IMG/VR virus record: IMGVR_UViG_3300009155_000051 | Coordinates: 25,539-89,538 of that record | Length of the DNA stretch: 64,000 bases | From: a virus | Direction: 5' to 3' (one strand) | The notes under the pieces: generated by a model | Databases searched by the model: none | Told to the model about the DNA's origin: nothing | The model's input: only the letters and a program-made list of their open reading frames with translations | Program-made: the position numbers and the translations under genes | Shown here: positions 43,001 through 51,826 of the stretch, piece by piece | How positions within the stretch are numbered: the first letter of the stretch is position 1 | How the letters are laid out: each line of letters starts with the position of its first letter

Positions 43001-43990
43001 CATAATTGATGTACTTCCATTCGCACTACATAAAGCCGCATCAGTTATTAAAACTGAAAATAAACCTGAACCAATATTTTCAAAAGTGTATTCCGTGTCG
43101 TATGTTACCACACTATAACCATTTGAACCTGAATAATAAAATGGTAATGTCCCACCTGATGTGTAAACTGTTACCGACCCATTATTAATAAAACAATCTG
43201 GATTTATAGAACTAAATGAAACAATACCTAATTGAGGTACATCTAAAACATTTGCGTTTTTTGTAAGAACACACCCTGAACTATCTGTTACTTGGACAGA
43301 GTAATTACCTGATGGTAAATCTGTTATAAAATCATTCATCGAATAATCCTGCCATAAATACGTATACGGTGGATTACCCGTTAATCCTGTAATATATATC
43401 TTACCTGTATTTCCTGTACACCCCGCATTGTTTACAATAAAAAACCCAAAATCCATTTCTGAAGACGGTTGAATTAAACAGGTTTCTGATTTACCCGTAC
43501 ATCCACCTCCATCATTGGCCACCACATAATAAGTCCCCGCAGATAAACTACCAAAAGAATATGTGTTTGTATAACTTGTACCACTAGTGAGATACCCTAA
43601 TGTATTATGATATAAATAAAATTCTGCATTACCATTATAAACGTTAACCGTAGATGCCGTTAACGAACCATTATATAAATCACAGGTAGTGTCTTGGGTT
43701 GATAAAATACTTGTACAAGTTCCGGTAGATATATAAAAACTAACAGGAAAAATAGTACTAGTAGGCGAACAAGTATCAATGACATTAAATGTATATGTAC
43801 CACCTGACAACCCTGTTTGAGTATACCCTGTAACACCCGCACCTAACGCAATTGTACCATAAGATGATGGTTCAATCCATTGTATTGTATAATCAGGAGC
43901 GGTACCAAAAATATCAACATTAATTGCACCAAGACTACTATTGGTACAATCACCCGTAAAACTTTTTCCAACATTTAAAAAACAACTCAT
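40091..43990 (-). CDS. Giant SprB-repeat adhesin-type virion protein with LRR-like repeats
   Basis: A 1299-residue protein. Residues 1-590 hold about six to seven SprB-type repeats (patterns C..GSLT, PPYTYLW, LPSGNYSVQVTDSSGC, PFTYLWSNGQTTPNISGLGK, GDYTLTITDTNGC). Residues about 740-870 look like a carbohydrate-binding jelly roll (NPTFNTNLNGWSQFGG, YNISFTLYYN, SIYVDNVCVI). A PKD-like unit follows (INWGDGTVTQYF). Residues about 960-1190 are LRR-like 22-residue repeats with NTISGDTSGLP. Flavobacteria use SprB-repeat adhesins for gliding, so a binding role at the cell surface is inferred. The end overlaps the next start by four bases. Confidence 0.8.
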   Translation of the reverse strand: MSCFLNVGKSFTGDCTNSSLGAINVDIFGTAPDYTIQWIEPSSYGTIALGAGVTGYTQTGLSGGTYTFNVIDTCSPTSTIFPVSFYISTGTCTSILSTQDTTCDLYNGSLTASTVNVYNGNAEFYLYHNTLGYLTSGTSYTNTYSFGSLSAGTYYVVANDGGGCTGKSETCLIQPSSEMDFGFFIVNNAGCTGNTGKIYITGLTGNPPYTYLWQDYSMNDFITDLPSGNYSVQVTDSSGCVLTKNANVLDVPQLGIVSFSSINPDCFINNGSVTVYTSGGTLPFYYSGSNGYSVVTYDTEYTFENIGSGLFSVLITDAALCSANGSTSIMVPQGFSIVNIGIQNSVCNNFSGALNPITIFGPSQPYNYTLTYPDGTTTESVTVNSTSWSFDGLSSGTYSLSISGGTCVFTNDYTILNEVLYDLIVSTTGTTCNGSNGLVTLDVDGSVGPFIYTITTRPSITSSNTSVTFTNLPTGSYTATTLDTITNCLQRQEFFINPSQSVYFSLVATDATSGSNGMVESYISSGTPPFTYLWSNGQTTPNISGLGKGDYTLTITDTNGCTSQRTITVYGWDSVSSYKSYTICEDTFVDGGNVKKGIKEMYVEGFFDEVSNDFNCVLDSATFIAQVTVDGELTTTPFFYSNSLTIYPSDNLWFSAVTTILETYPNIGDVIINYPNNTITINTNCDQESLHNSKVVVALRIEYIISCEKCNLDCDIEYTQPPTDFCTGNLITNPTFNTNLNGWSQFGGNEWSWSPNNGGSANFGGTDNFNNSIYQNILTVGATYNISFTLYYNAPCTEYAYVKVFAGTSESSLIQSGGQINLTLTCIGNNSFGISAWDACGTSGSIYVDNVCVIQTTPPLEEFIINAIGVNQVDGAGAALGFIFNSTNNFQINWGDGTVTQYFSGSSVGASHTYSSPYTGPITILSTDLTTILEFTAQSEPHPLQSLWVSTAELNKLDGLLNLSGIYNGLFITGDVVNLPNSLIGLNIQNTNVSGDTSNLPPLLTNCLITGTNTISGNTSGLPNNIMTNLVIQGSNTISGDTSGLPQTTYQCQIYGVNTISGDTSGLPQPSFLLDIQGNNTISGDVSNIYHSQVIWIYGANTVSGDTSGFTSPTQNISIQGNNTISGNVSNLPSTLNSLDIRGNTSITGNISGFPPNLTLIRLTNSNFISVFGDISTLPSTLQQLYLKSLGTLTGDLYYLPSPVTRIEIVSQMTFTYTSGRNWVNSFLTLSLSPTNGWSGFNQSQTDNLLIDTQPKYINIPGGSLFSIKCSGTPKRTSASDTAFTALQTLIGSSNVILN
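40440..41060. repeat. Tandem LRR-like coding repeat, about 66 bp per unit
   Basis: About eight units of 21 to 23 codons share the core NTISGDTSGLP, coded (plus-strand reading) by variants of CCTGATGTATCACCACTAAT. Their DNA is close enough to allow unequal recombination and length change. Confidence 0.75.
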
Positions 43991-46900
43991 TTACTACACA
44001 ATATATTAAAATTTATCCCCACCTTTATATCAAATTTAACCCCAATTCTTGAAACATCACAAACTATGTTATAAATTGCAACATTATCAGTCTCCGTAAT
44101 ATAATAGTCATAACCAAAAGTTTCTAAACCATCTAACGCAGTTAAAAGAGCGGTATTCCACACAGAATCACAAGGTGAACTTGCTCCCGAAAATGTAGGT
44201 GTCTCAACACAAGGACTTGGGTTGTAATAACCAACACCATTAAAGAATGGTTTTTTTATTTTAAGTTCATTATCAATATATATCTCAACAAACCATTGCG
44301 AATTTAATGTACTAGCTGAACAGTTTTCAAACTTATATCCATTATCTATTAAATAAGCATTTAATAACGTTCCTAACACACCATTAAAAGTCGTCCCTTT
44401 TGGATATTTAGAACATTCAACAATTTGTGTCGGACAGTCATTTGCAAATAAATTAGAAGTTAGTGTACAAGGTGTACAATAAATTGGAATTAACTCACAA
44501 CCCATTTGTCTTCTCCATACAAATTTTTGTCTATGAAAAATAGAGTTTTCGTATTTAACACCCGTATTCCATATAGTCGTTGCCGGTATCAATTGTTCTA
44601 CTAATCTAATCCAATAATCACCTAATCCATCCACATACTCAATCATTGTCTTATATGTGAAGTTATCGTTTGGAATACCAGCGATTTTTTCTGATTCTAA
44701 ATATTTCCAATAAATTGATGATAATGTCGGATAACCACTTGTTTTACCGTCAGTATTAAATTGTCTATTTCTAACATTAATTGTGTTTAACCAAAATGTT
44801 TGAGCGAACTCAAAAAATGTTTTTCTCTTTGGTTGAGGGTCAATAACAGTCCAATCCACACCACCTCTCATTGGATAATCAACATTTGGTGAAGGATTAC
44901 ATTTAGTTGGTTCAACCCAACCTAACCCATTATTTGATATTGGGTAATCATATTTTCTTGACATATACCATACATCATACGCTAACCCTTGAGCAGGATT
45001 TAAAAATAAATCAATGTTTTTAACATTTATTACTAAATCATCACTTTCCGTAAAATATAACGCATTATACCCTCCATCAAGGTTACTTCTTAAACCAATT
45101 TCATTATCAACCCAAGTTTTGTTATTATCTACCTGAGCAGTTAAATTAAACCCTAAATCCGTAAAAGGCAATTGTTTATAATTGTTTAAATATTCTTGAC
45201 CATATGTATATGGTTTTAAACTTGTTTGATAATTTGGGTTAGTTCCCGTAAAAACACTATTAGTTAAATCAACCTGTTCAGGTGCTCTATGTTGTGGTGT
45301 AGATTCAAACCACCCACTACCCATTTGAAAAAAGTATACATCACTATTTTCCGGCATTGACGGATACCCTAAATTATCAATTGGGTACTCACTTAAAGTA
45401 ACGTTAACATCCTTCATAATAGAAGTTGTTGTAAAACCGGTATACACATTTGGAAGTCCGTGAATAGTATACGTGTCTGATGGGTCTAACACTGGCAACT
45501 CCCTTAAATAAGTTCCGGTAGATATTTGAGCGTATTGTGTTTCAAAATCACTCATATTTATTTTACCATCGGCTAAATAAACATATTCGTTAAATTCAAC
45601 TAAAGCATCCGGAGCACCAATCAATCTCATTAAAATCTCAATAGATTTTCTAGTACCTTTTGATTTAAAAAGATATGCCGAGTTTAGTATTAAATTTCTA
45701 TAGTATTGATAATTTAATTCATCCGGAGTTGAAGGTTGAGATATACCCGCAAAATTTGACGACTCCGTATTTGTTTGACCAAAAACCGAACTTAAAAAAT
45801 CATCATTAGTAATTGGTGACATATTAATAGACCAACCTAACGTTTGTGATAAATTCTTTAATAATTGTGATGGTATATCATTACCAACATTATAGTTAAC
45901 AGAATTCATATATGCCAAAGCACTTACAAATTTATTTGTCTCGTCAAAACTTCTACCATAAACTTGTAGAACTTTTTCCATTTTTTGGTCAACAGTATCA
46001 AAATCTTTAAAAGCACCTGTTGTTAAAAATCTTGAAACTAAATTTGTTTTATACGAGTCTAACGATTCCCCAATATCATTTAACTTAATTAAATAATTGG
46101 TAAATGATGGTGTTAAAATATCTAAATTCCAAGTACCGTATAAAGGCCAAGTAACAGTTTGATTATATGTATAATAGTTACCACTATCATCCTCTTTTGG
46201 GACTTTAAACGTTGCCGTATATAAAGGTGTTATAGTTCTATTTAATAAGAAATTTTCAACCTCATCTAAATTCTCGTTTAATACTCTACTAACCTCATAA
46301 TCATTTGGTCTTACAACTAAATCATCAAAAATTACTGTTTGATATGAAAAAGGATTCCCTTTAACTGTAATAGTTAAGGTTCCTGTTGATAGAGAGGATG
46401 TTGGAACTATTGAACTAACCGTATACCCCGAATTATTATAATATAATGAATACTTTGCGTATTCTATTGTCATATCTCTTAAAGGAGAAACAGTAACTTC
46501 TCTTAATTGTATATTTCTAGTTGCATTAACTGAAAAATCAATATCAAATGGATTCCTAATTTTAGCAACATCAAAATCAAAACTAGTTAAGTTTTCAACA
46601 TCATTATAAACAATGTTAGTAGCAGTTGCACCTGTAACATAATTAACACCTAAAAAAGTTGACTCTAAAGCTGCAGGGAATTGACTAATAATTGACTCAA
46701 CAGAAGTTGATAATCTCTTAACCATAGAACCATATAAGGTGAAATTAGTAATTTGACTTAAATCAAAATTAGGATAAACCTTAAAATTATTTTCAACAAT
46801 TCTTTTTGATTGAGCAACATTTTCAAGACCTAAAGTGTCTAAACTAATTGGGTCTGAAAAATTACCAGTACTAAATGTTCTGTTAGTTTTCTCAGTTACT

Positions 46901-47031
46901 GACGTTACAAATTCAAAATTACCTTGCGTTAGACCACCCCCCGTGACTAATTGGAACCCAACTAAGTCATCAGAAAATGTACCGGAACCGGTAGCCGATT
47001 GTGGAGGACAAGTATATTTGGTTATCGCCAT
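43987..47031 (-). CDS. Large virion protein, baseplate-type, 1014 residues
   Basis: A long protein with no membrane segment. N-terminal beta patterns (TGSGTFSDDLVGFQLVTGGG) and long helical parts (LLKNLSQTLGWSINMSPITN; RNLILNSAYLFKSKGTRKSIEI) are followed by a C-terminal block (FWLNTINVRNRQFNTDGKTS, FVWRRQMGCELIPIYC) and a last Cys-rich module of about 130 residues. I link the RRQ.GC block to hypothetical structural proteins of large marine phages. The gene lies between other virion genes and shares four bases with the SprB gene and one base with the upstream gene. A baseplate or tail-fibre-attachment role is inferred. Confidence 0.7.
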   Translation of the reverse strand: MAITKYTCPPQSATGSGTFSDDLVGFQLVTGGGLTQGNFEFVTSVTEKTNRTFSTGNFSDPISLDTLGLENVAQSKRIVENNFKVYPNFDLSQITNFTLYGSMVKRLSTSVESIISQFPAALESTFLGVNYVTGATATNIVYNDVENLTSFDFDVAKIRNPFDIDFSVNATRNIQLREVTVSPLRDMTIEYAKYSLYYNNSGYTVSSIVPTSSLSTGTLTITVKGNPFSYQTVIFDDLVVRPNDYEVSRVLNENLDEVENFLLNRTITPLYTATFKVPKEDDSGNYYTYNQTVTWPLYGTWNLDILTPSFTNYLIKLNDIGESLDSYKTNLVSRFLTTGAFKDFDTVDQKMEKVLQVYGRSFDETNKFVSALAYMNSVNYNVGNDIPSQLLKNLSQTLGWSINMSPITNDDFLSSVFGQTNTESSNFAGISQPSTPDELNYQYYRNLILNSAYLFKSKGTRKSIEILMRLIGAPDALVEFNEYVYLADGKINMSDFETQYAQISTGTYLRELPVLDPSDTYTIHGLPNVYTGFTTTSIMKDVNVTLSEYPIDNLGYPSMPENSDVYFFQMGSGWFESTPQHRAPEQVDLTNSVFTGTNPNYQTSLKPYTYGQEYLNNYKQLPFTDLGFNLTAQVDNNKTWVDNEIGLRSNLDGGYNALYFTESDDLVINVKNIDLFLNPAQGLAYDVWYMSRKYDYPISNNGLGWVEPTKCNPSPNVDYPMRGGVDWTVIDPQPKRKTFFEFAQTFWLNTINVRNRQFNTDGKTSGYPTLSSIYWKYLESEKIAGIPNDNFTYKTMIEYVDGLGDYWIRLVEQLIPATTIWNTGVKYENSIFHRQKFVWRRQMGCELIPIYCTPCTLTSNLFANDCPTQIVECSKYPKGTTFNGVLGTLLNAYLIDNGYKFENCSASTLNSQWFVEIYIDNELKIKKPFFNGVGYYNPSPCVETPTFSGASSPCDSVWNTALLTALDGLETFGYDYYITETDNVAIYNIVCDVSRIGVKFDIKVGINFNILCSK

Positions 47032-47939
47032 TATTCAGTTATATTTGTAAAGTTTTTACTAAAATCAATATTATTCCCTCTATCTTTTCTAACCTCATAA
47101 AGTAAGTTATTAAATTGGTCTCTAATTTCGTATAAGTTATATTGTTTGTAAATATTATTTTGACTATCATACAATGTGTAGATACCATCATCCATTGATT
47201 TGGTTTGATTACCAAATAACGCAATTGCCAACGTTGAAAAGTCGTGTTCAACAATTTCAACATCCATTGTAATAGGATTAAAGAAAGTATTTGTAATAAT
47301 AATATCTTGATTTGGTTGACCAATAAATGGAGTCGCATTTGGTTTGTTAGTTGGAGCTGAAGACGGTGATAGAGTACAGAAAATTAAATTAGTATTATTA
47401 TCCGTATATCTATATCTAATGGCTTTAGCCGATGTATTAGTTAAATTTTGAACAACCGGTTCACAGAAGAATGATGAAGTAATTAATCTAAAAAAGTTAG
47501 ATATTTTAGTACCGTCCGAGTTTAGATATTCAACTCTAAAACCAACCAATCCTTGATTAACAAACTTATTTCTAAATTTTGACGGGACATCTGTTAAATC
47601 AATAACAATCCCCTTAACATTAGGTAATGATGATAATACACCACAATCCAATATCTTAGTTCTAATTTGAGCAGGTCTAATGAATAGGGTGTAAATCCCT
47701 AATTTATTAAATGTCTCTGCAGGTAATCTTAAATTATATAAACCACCTAAGATTTCAACGTTAGCGTTCCCACCTGTCTCATCATTATTGTAATAAGGTT
47801 TTAATACCGATAAAGCATCCAATGTTGTTAAAACAAAGTTATCAGTTTCATCACGACTTGGTGTGTAGTTTAAGATAATCTCCACATCTTGAGGAGATAC
47901 ATCTGCCGGTCTAATAGTACCATAGGTTCCTGTTGCCAT
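47031..47939 (-). CDS. Virion protein, 302 residues
   Basis: A beta-rich protein without cysteine-rich modules. It begins MATGTYGTIRPADVSPQDVE, has a middle domain (YTLFIRPAQIRTKILDCGVL, VKGIVIDLTDVPSKF, GLVGFRVEYLNSDGTK), and ends in a polar C-terminus with DSQNNIYKQYNLYEIRDQFN. No family recognised. It is the first gene of the operon that continues to 39067, with a TTGATATTTATCAA motif 18 bases upstream. The order and the style of the neighbours suggest a baseplate component. Confidence 0.7.
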   Translation of the reverse strand: MATGTYGTIRPADVSPQDVEIILNYTPSRDETDNFVLTTLDALSVLKPYYNNDETGGNANVEILGGLYNLRLPAETFNKLGIYTLFIRPAQIRTKILDCGVLSSLPNVKGIVIDLTDVPSKFRNKFVNQGLVGFRVEYLNSDGTKISNFFRLITSSFFCEPVVQNLTNTSAKAIRYRYTDNNTNLIFCTLSPSSAPTNKPNATPFIGQPNQDIIITNTFFNPITMDVEIVEHDFSTLAIALFGNQTKSMDDGIYTLYDSQNNIYKQYNLYEIRDQFNNLLYEVRKDRGNNIDFSKNFTNITE

Positions 47940-47956
47940 ATTATATTGTTGTTATA

Positions 47957-47970
47957 TTGATAAATATCAA
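47957..47970 (-). promoter_or_regulatory. Late-type promoter box with hairpin symmetry
   Basis: The minus strand reads TTGATATTTATCAA, containing the TGATATTTAT box, 18 bases before the ATG at 47939. Its outer arms TTGATA/TATCAA pair around TT, so an operator is also possible. Confidence 0.5.
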
Positions 47971-47972
47971 AT

Positions 47973-49163
47973 TTATGTTTTTATTACCTTAAAAAATTTA
48001 TATCCGTACTTAGTTAGGTCACCGACGTTATCTACTTCACCTAATCTTTCTAATCTTTCCAAACTAGATTGTTTACCTCTCTCAATGAATATCTCAGATT
48101 GGACCTCAGCCTCATCAATAACATTTAATAAGACTTCGTTTTTAGTGATTGCCGAACAAACAATCATATCAGAAGTTAATCCCGAAGATTTAACCATAAA
48201 AATCGTTGTACCATCTTGTAAATCAACATAGTCAATCCCGTTAACCGAATACATAACCCCCAAACCATCATCTGTTAATCCACTATAAACACCTATATTA
48301 CCTGATGTTCCTGTAACAACAGTATTTAACTTAAATGGTACCTGACCATATTGTTTTAAATCGTTTAAACTTGATTGTGTATATCCCGATACCACAAAAG
48401 GAACTGTTGTAAATTCCCCAATTGTATCAACGGTTGTATCACAATTAGAATCACCACTAAAAATAAAGTCATACATCAATGTAAGTCCTGACCAATTACC
48501 ACCCGCAGGTGTAAACCAAGAGGTACCATTTATAGTACCATTAGGGTTACCTATCACAACATCAGTATAAGGTACGTGAACCGTCTTTTTAACCACGTTT
48601 GAACCCCAAGGACTCATTCCCGACATACTAATATTATATCCTTCTACGGGACTTGGTTCGGAATATGTGTGGTTTAATGGAAATATTGTTGATGATGATA
48701 ATGTAATTATACCCGGGTCATTTGGGTCACCCCAATCTAACATATAAGTTGAAAACTCTAAATATTTCTTAAACTCAGTATCTGATGTATTATAAAAATA
48801 TACAGTATCCGCACTTAATGATGTCGCCGAAAATATAAAATTAGTCATAACATCTTTTTGAACTACCATACCATCAAACACGGAATAATACCCAATATCC
48901 ACAGTATTCTCTGTTAATAAAATAGGTATGGTTAAACCAGTTAATAGTGATGCTCCATCAGTACCACCGGATAATATTTGTGTCATTGATGAATAAACAT
49001 ACGCCTCACCTGTAATATTTTTAGTCACAGGTCTCTGATACGTTTTACAACAAATTTTATAATCAGTGTATGTTGTTAATTGTCCCGCAAAATATGGGAC
49101 TTTAAATACATCCCCAAGAATTACCTCAGGTGAAATTTTAATGTGATAATTTCTATCGTCCAT
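47973..49163 (-). CDS. Virion protein with PKD-like segment, 396 residues
   Basis: A beta-sandwich-rich protein. The N-terminus reads MDDRNYHIKISPEVILGDVF. A PKD-like stretch lies at about 140-200 (MLDWGDPNDPGIITL, PLNHTYSEPSP, KKTVHVPYTDV). A helical C-terminus (EAEVQSEIFIERGKQSSLER) ends in GYKFFKVIKT. No family recognised. It is spaced one base after the preceding gene, in the baseplate-type operon. The PKD-like fold is found in several virion proteins of this window, which points to a shared surface or assembly style. Confidence 0.7.
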   Translation of the reverse strand: MDDRNYHIKISPEVILGDVFKVPYFAGQLTTYTDYKICCKTYQRPVTKNITGEAYVYSSMTQILSGGTDGASLLTGLTIPILLTENTVDIGYYSVFDGMVVQKDVMTNFIFSATSLSADTVYFYNTSDTEFKKYLEFSTYMLDWGDPNDPGIITLSSSTIFPLNHTYSEPSPVEGYNISMSGMSPWGSNVVKKTVHVPYTDVVIGNPNGTINGTSWFTPAGGNWSGLTLMYDFIFSGDSNCDTTVDTIGEFTTVPFVVSGYTQSSLNDLKQYGQVPFKLNTVVTGTSGNIGVYSGLTDDGLGVMYSVNGIDYVDLQDGTTIFMVKSSGLTSDMIVCSAITKNEVLLNVIDEAEVQSEIFIERGKQSSLERLERLGEVDNVGDLTKYGYKFFKVIKT

Positions 49164-49164
49164 A

Positions 49165-50010
49165 TTAAGGGTTTATATATTCATACCATTTTATGGGACC
49201 ACTGTCCCCAACTCTTAAACCCTGCAAATCAAAAATTTTATAAGTGTATGTTACGTAATCTAAAACCACTTTATAATAAAAATAAATTTCAGGTTTAAAC
49301 TGAAATGGATTTGCCTGATTTATAGTAATCTGAGGTTTATTTGTCATTTTAACAAACACACCTAATCTCGCATCAAAAAACTTAGCGGTCATATAAAACG
49401 TCTCTGTAGTATGAGCAGGATTTGGGTTTATATCTAAGAAACTTTTTTTCCTTAACCAATACAAAAAGAACCCCTCTTTATCCCCAACATAATCTAACGT
49501 GAAATTAGGTGTTCTAATGTCAACATTTGGTTTGTATGGTGATAGACTAACATTTTGTGTTGCCCCTTGTTGTGTTGGAATAATTACAGTAAAATAATTT
49601 GTTTGAGTTATTGCTGTATTTGAATCATAAAAATCCAATTTAAAAAATGACTTTGTGAATGGTTTAACATAATAATAAATTTCTTTAACATTAAACCCTT
49701 CAGGAATATAACTACTAATCCAATCAGAAGCTATTGAAGAATAAACATTCTGCACCGGGTTTGGTGGAACAGTTCCATTTACACTAAAGAAATGAAACAT
49801 ATATTTCACATCTGTTTTTGTATCACTACTATACGGTGCGTGAGCAAATCTTAATATTTCAAAATCCTCTTTATTACCCGTCAATTGGTTAATAACATCA
49901 TCCTCATAAACACTAATACTATCATCTCTACCATAAAAATCCCACTTCATCTCAATTGGTAAATCAATGAATTTGTCGTTTTTAGGTAATATAAATTTAA
50001 ATCTATTCAC
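49165..50010 (-). CDS. Virion protein, 281 residues
   Basis: A beta-rich chain with aromatic repeats (KEIYYYVKPFTKSFFKLDFY, FFLYWLRKKSFLDI, EIYFYYKVVLDYVTYTYKIF). No cysteine and no membrane segment. Family not recognised. It overlaps the upstream gene by 8 bases and lies 1 base before the 396-residue gene, in a strictly chained operon. Like its neighbours it probably belongs to the baseplate or tail. Confidence 0.7.
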   Translation of the reverse strand: MNRFKFILPKNDKFIDLPIEMKWDFYGRDDSISVYEDDVINQLTGNKEDFEILRFAHAPYSSDTKTDVKYMFHFFSVNGTVPPNPVQNVYSSIASDWISSYIPEGFNVKEIYYYVKPFTKSFFKLDFYDSNTAITQTNYFTVIIPTQQGATQNVSLSPYKPNVDIRTPNFTLDYVGDKEGFFLYWLRKKSFLDINPNPAHTTETFYMTAKFFDARLGVFVKMTNKPQITINQANPFQFKPEIYFYYKVVLDYVTYTYKIFDLQGLRVGDSGPIKWYEYINP

Positions 50011-51826
50011 AATTGTCTACTATTGGTGACGCGGCTCCGTAAAGGTTTGCGTAATAATTTATGTCTCTCTCTATATAATTAGTACCTTCCGGTATAATTC
50101 TAAATGTATAATCACTATATGGATAATGAGTATTATTAAAGAATGGATAATTAACACCATTACCCTTATTATCTATAAACCCATAAGTGTATATATCCCT
50201 CCAACGAAATAAATTATCCCTTGTTGAAAAAAATGAATAATCAGGAACTCCCACAACATCTTTTGGTGACCCGGTCTCAATATAATCAGAAAAATCTCTA
50301 ATTTTTAAACCATAATGTGGTTTATAATAAAAACCAAACGGGTTAAATTGTAATCTAGTGTCTGACGATAAAACATTAAATACATTTGGGTTATATGTCA
50401 ATTTATGATAAATTTCAGAAATAACTCTCTCTTTTTGTTCATAATTATTCCATTCACAAAAATCACCATCCAACGTGTCTCCCGACATAAACGTATCAAG
50501 ATAAGTAAAAACATAAGTACTTGCCGGTGTTGGTTGAGTTTTAGTATATGTACTGATAGGAAAATTAGTGTTAGATAAATTGTTACTTAAAGACCACCAA
50601 GGTGATGGTATTCCAGGTAATACACTATCATTTAAAGGTAAGTTAAACTCATACCCTTGTTTCATACCAATATACTTATTCGGATTACTAAAACTAGTTT
50701 GCCCAAACATCCAACCAAAATAACCTTTATATAATACAGTAAAGAATAATTCAGAAACCGGTCTTTTTTGGTTATCAATTATTTTATTAATATCTATATC
50801 TCTATTAAAAGATAATGTATAAGATTGAGCACCTTCTCTAATTGAAACTCTCGCTTCACGATTTGGTGTATATCCACTACTCTCATATTTCTTCTTAGTC
50901 CCAAAAATATTTTGTTCAAACCCGGCTTTAACCAAAACCGCATCTTCAATATTTGTAATTATTTTATGTTTTCTAACATAATATGATGATAATGTCTCTA
51001 CCGGATTCTCAATGTTAATAATTCTTCTAAAAGTACCCGATGTATTATTATCAAACGTTGTACCTGTAAATCCAATATCAACAATATTAAACGTATACAT
51101 ATCACTTCCTTCAAGTCCTGTACCTAAAGAAAACACTTGATATTTATCCTCACCATTATAAGAAAAACTTAATTTAACATACTCACCTACAGTTAAGTTA
51201 TGTTTAACAGGACATCTAAACGATATCATACCTAAACCACCAATTTTTGACGAATAAAGTACAAAGGGAATACCATCTGACGCAATCCATTGAAGTGTTT
51301 GATTAGTATTGGAATCAATCGCTTGTAAAGTTTTTGTATAATCATTTTCAAACGGATAACTAAGGTAATGAGTCCAATTGTATGTGGACGCACTTTTATT
51401 AACAAATAAAATATGTTCATTTGGTGGTTGAGTATACCCCGAAAAATCATAATCTGTTCTAATAAAATCAAACTCATTATATTGGGGGAATCCTGACCAA
51501 GAAACATTAGAATTTGTTGGACAATTAAGTTTAGCAGCAGCATCCTCATTTATATATGACAAAGTTTTTTCAAATCTTTCATAGTTAGAACAGCCTGTAT
51601 ACGAATTTTTAAATAAAACTGAAAATTTACAACTAGGTCTAAAATTAGTAGATTGCTGTCTTTCATTATCATATAATGTTGCCAAGTTAATATCCAAACT
51701 TCTATCAAACTCCACGTTTTCTTTAGTTGTTTGTACAAATGGGATATTAAGACCAATATCCGTATTTGACGCTCCCTTATACGTTAAAGAACCTAAAACA
51801 ATTCTAGTGTCGTTACTATTACTCAT
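50003..51826 (-). CDS. Virion protein, 607 residues
   Basis: A large soluble protein, beta-rich, with many aromatic and Asn residues. It begins MSNSNDTRIVLGSLTYKGAS, contains stretches such as KFSVLFKNSYTGCSNYERF, VSIREGAQSYTLSFNRDIDI and ELFFTVLYKGYFGWMFGQ, and ends with YTFRIIPEGTNYIERDINYY. No named domain recognised. It starts on the last base of the 1761-residue gene and overlaps the next by 8 bases. Placement in a row of tail genes supports a baseplate component. Confidence 0.7.
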   Translation of the reverse strand: MSNSNDTRIVLGSLTYKGASNTDIGLNIPFVQTTKENVEFDRSLDINLATLYDNERQQSTNFRPSCKFSVLFKNSYTGCSNYERFEKTLSYINEDAAAKLNCPTNSNVSWSGFPQYNEFDFIRTDYDFSGYTQPPNEHILFVNKSASTYNWTHYLSYPFENDYTKTLQAIDSNTNQTLQWIASDGIPFVLYSSKIGGLGMISFRCPVKHNLTVGEYVKLSFSYNGEDKYQVFSLGTGLEGSDMYTFNIVDIGFTGTTFDNNTSGTFRRIINIENPVETLSSYYVRKHKIITNIEDAVLVKAGFEQNIFGTKKKYESSGYTPNREARVSIREGAQSYTLSFNRDIDINKIIDNQKRPVSELFFTVLYKGYFGWMFGQTSFSNPNKYIGMKQGYEFNLPLNDSVLPGIPSPWWSLSNNLSNTNFPISTYTKTQPTPASTYVFTYLDTFMSGDTLDGDFCEWNNYEQKERVISEIYHKLTYNPNVFNVLSSDTRLQFNPFGFYYKPHYGLKIRDFSDYIETGSPKDVVGVPDYSFFSTRDNLFRWRDIYTYGFIDNKGNGVNYPFFNNTHYPYSDYTFRIIPEGTNYIERDINYYANLYGAASPIVDNCE

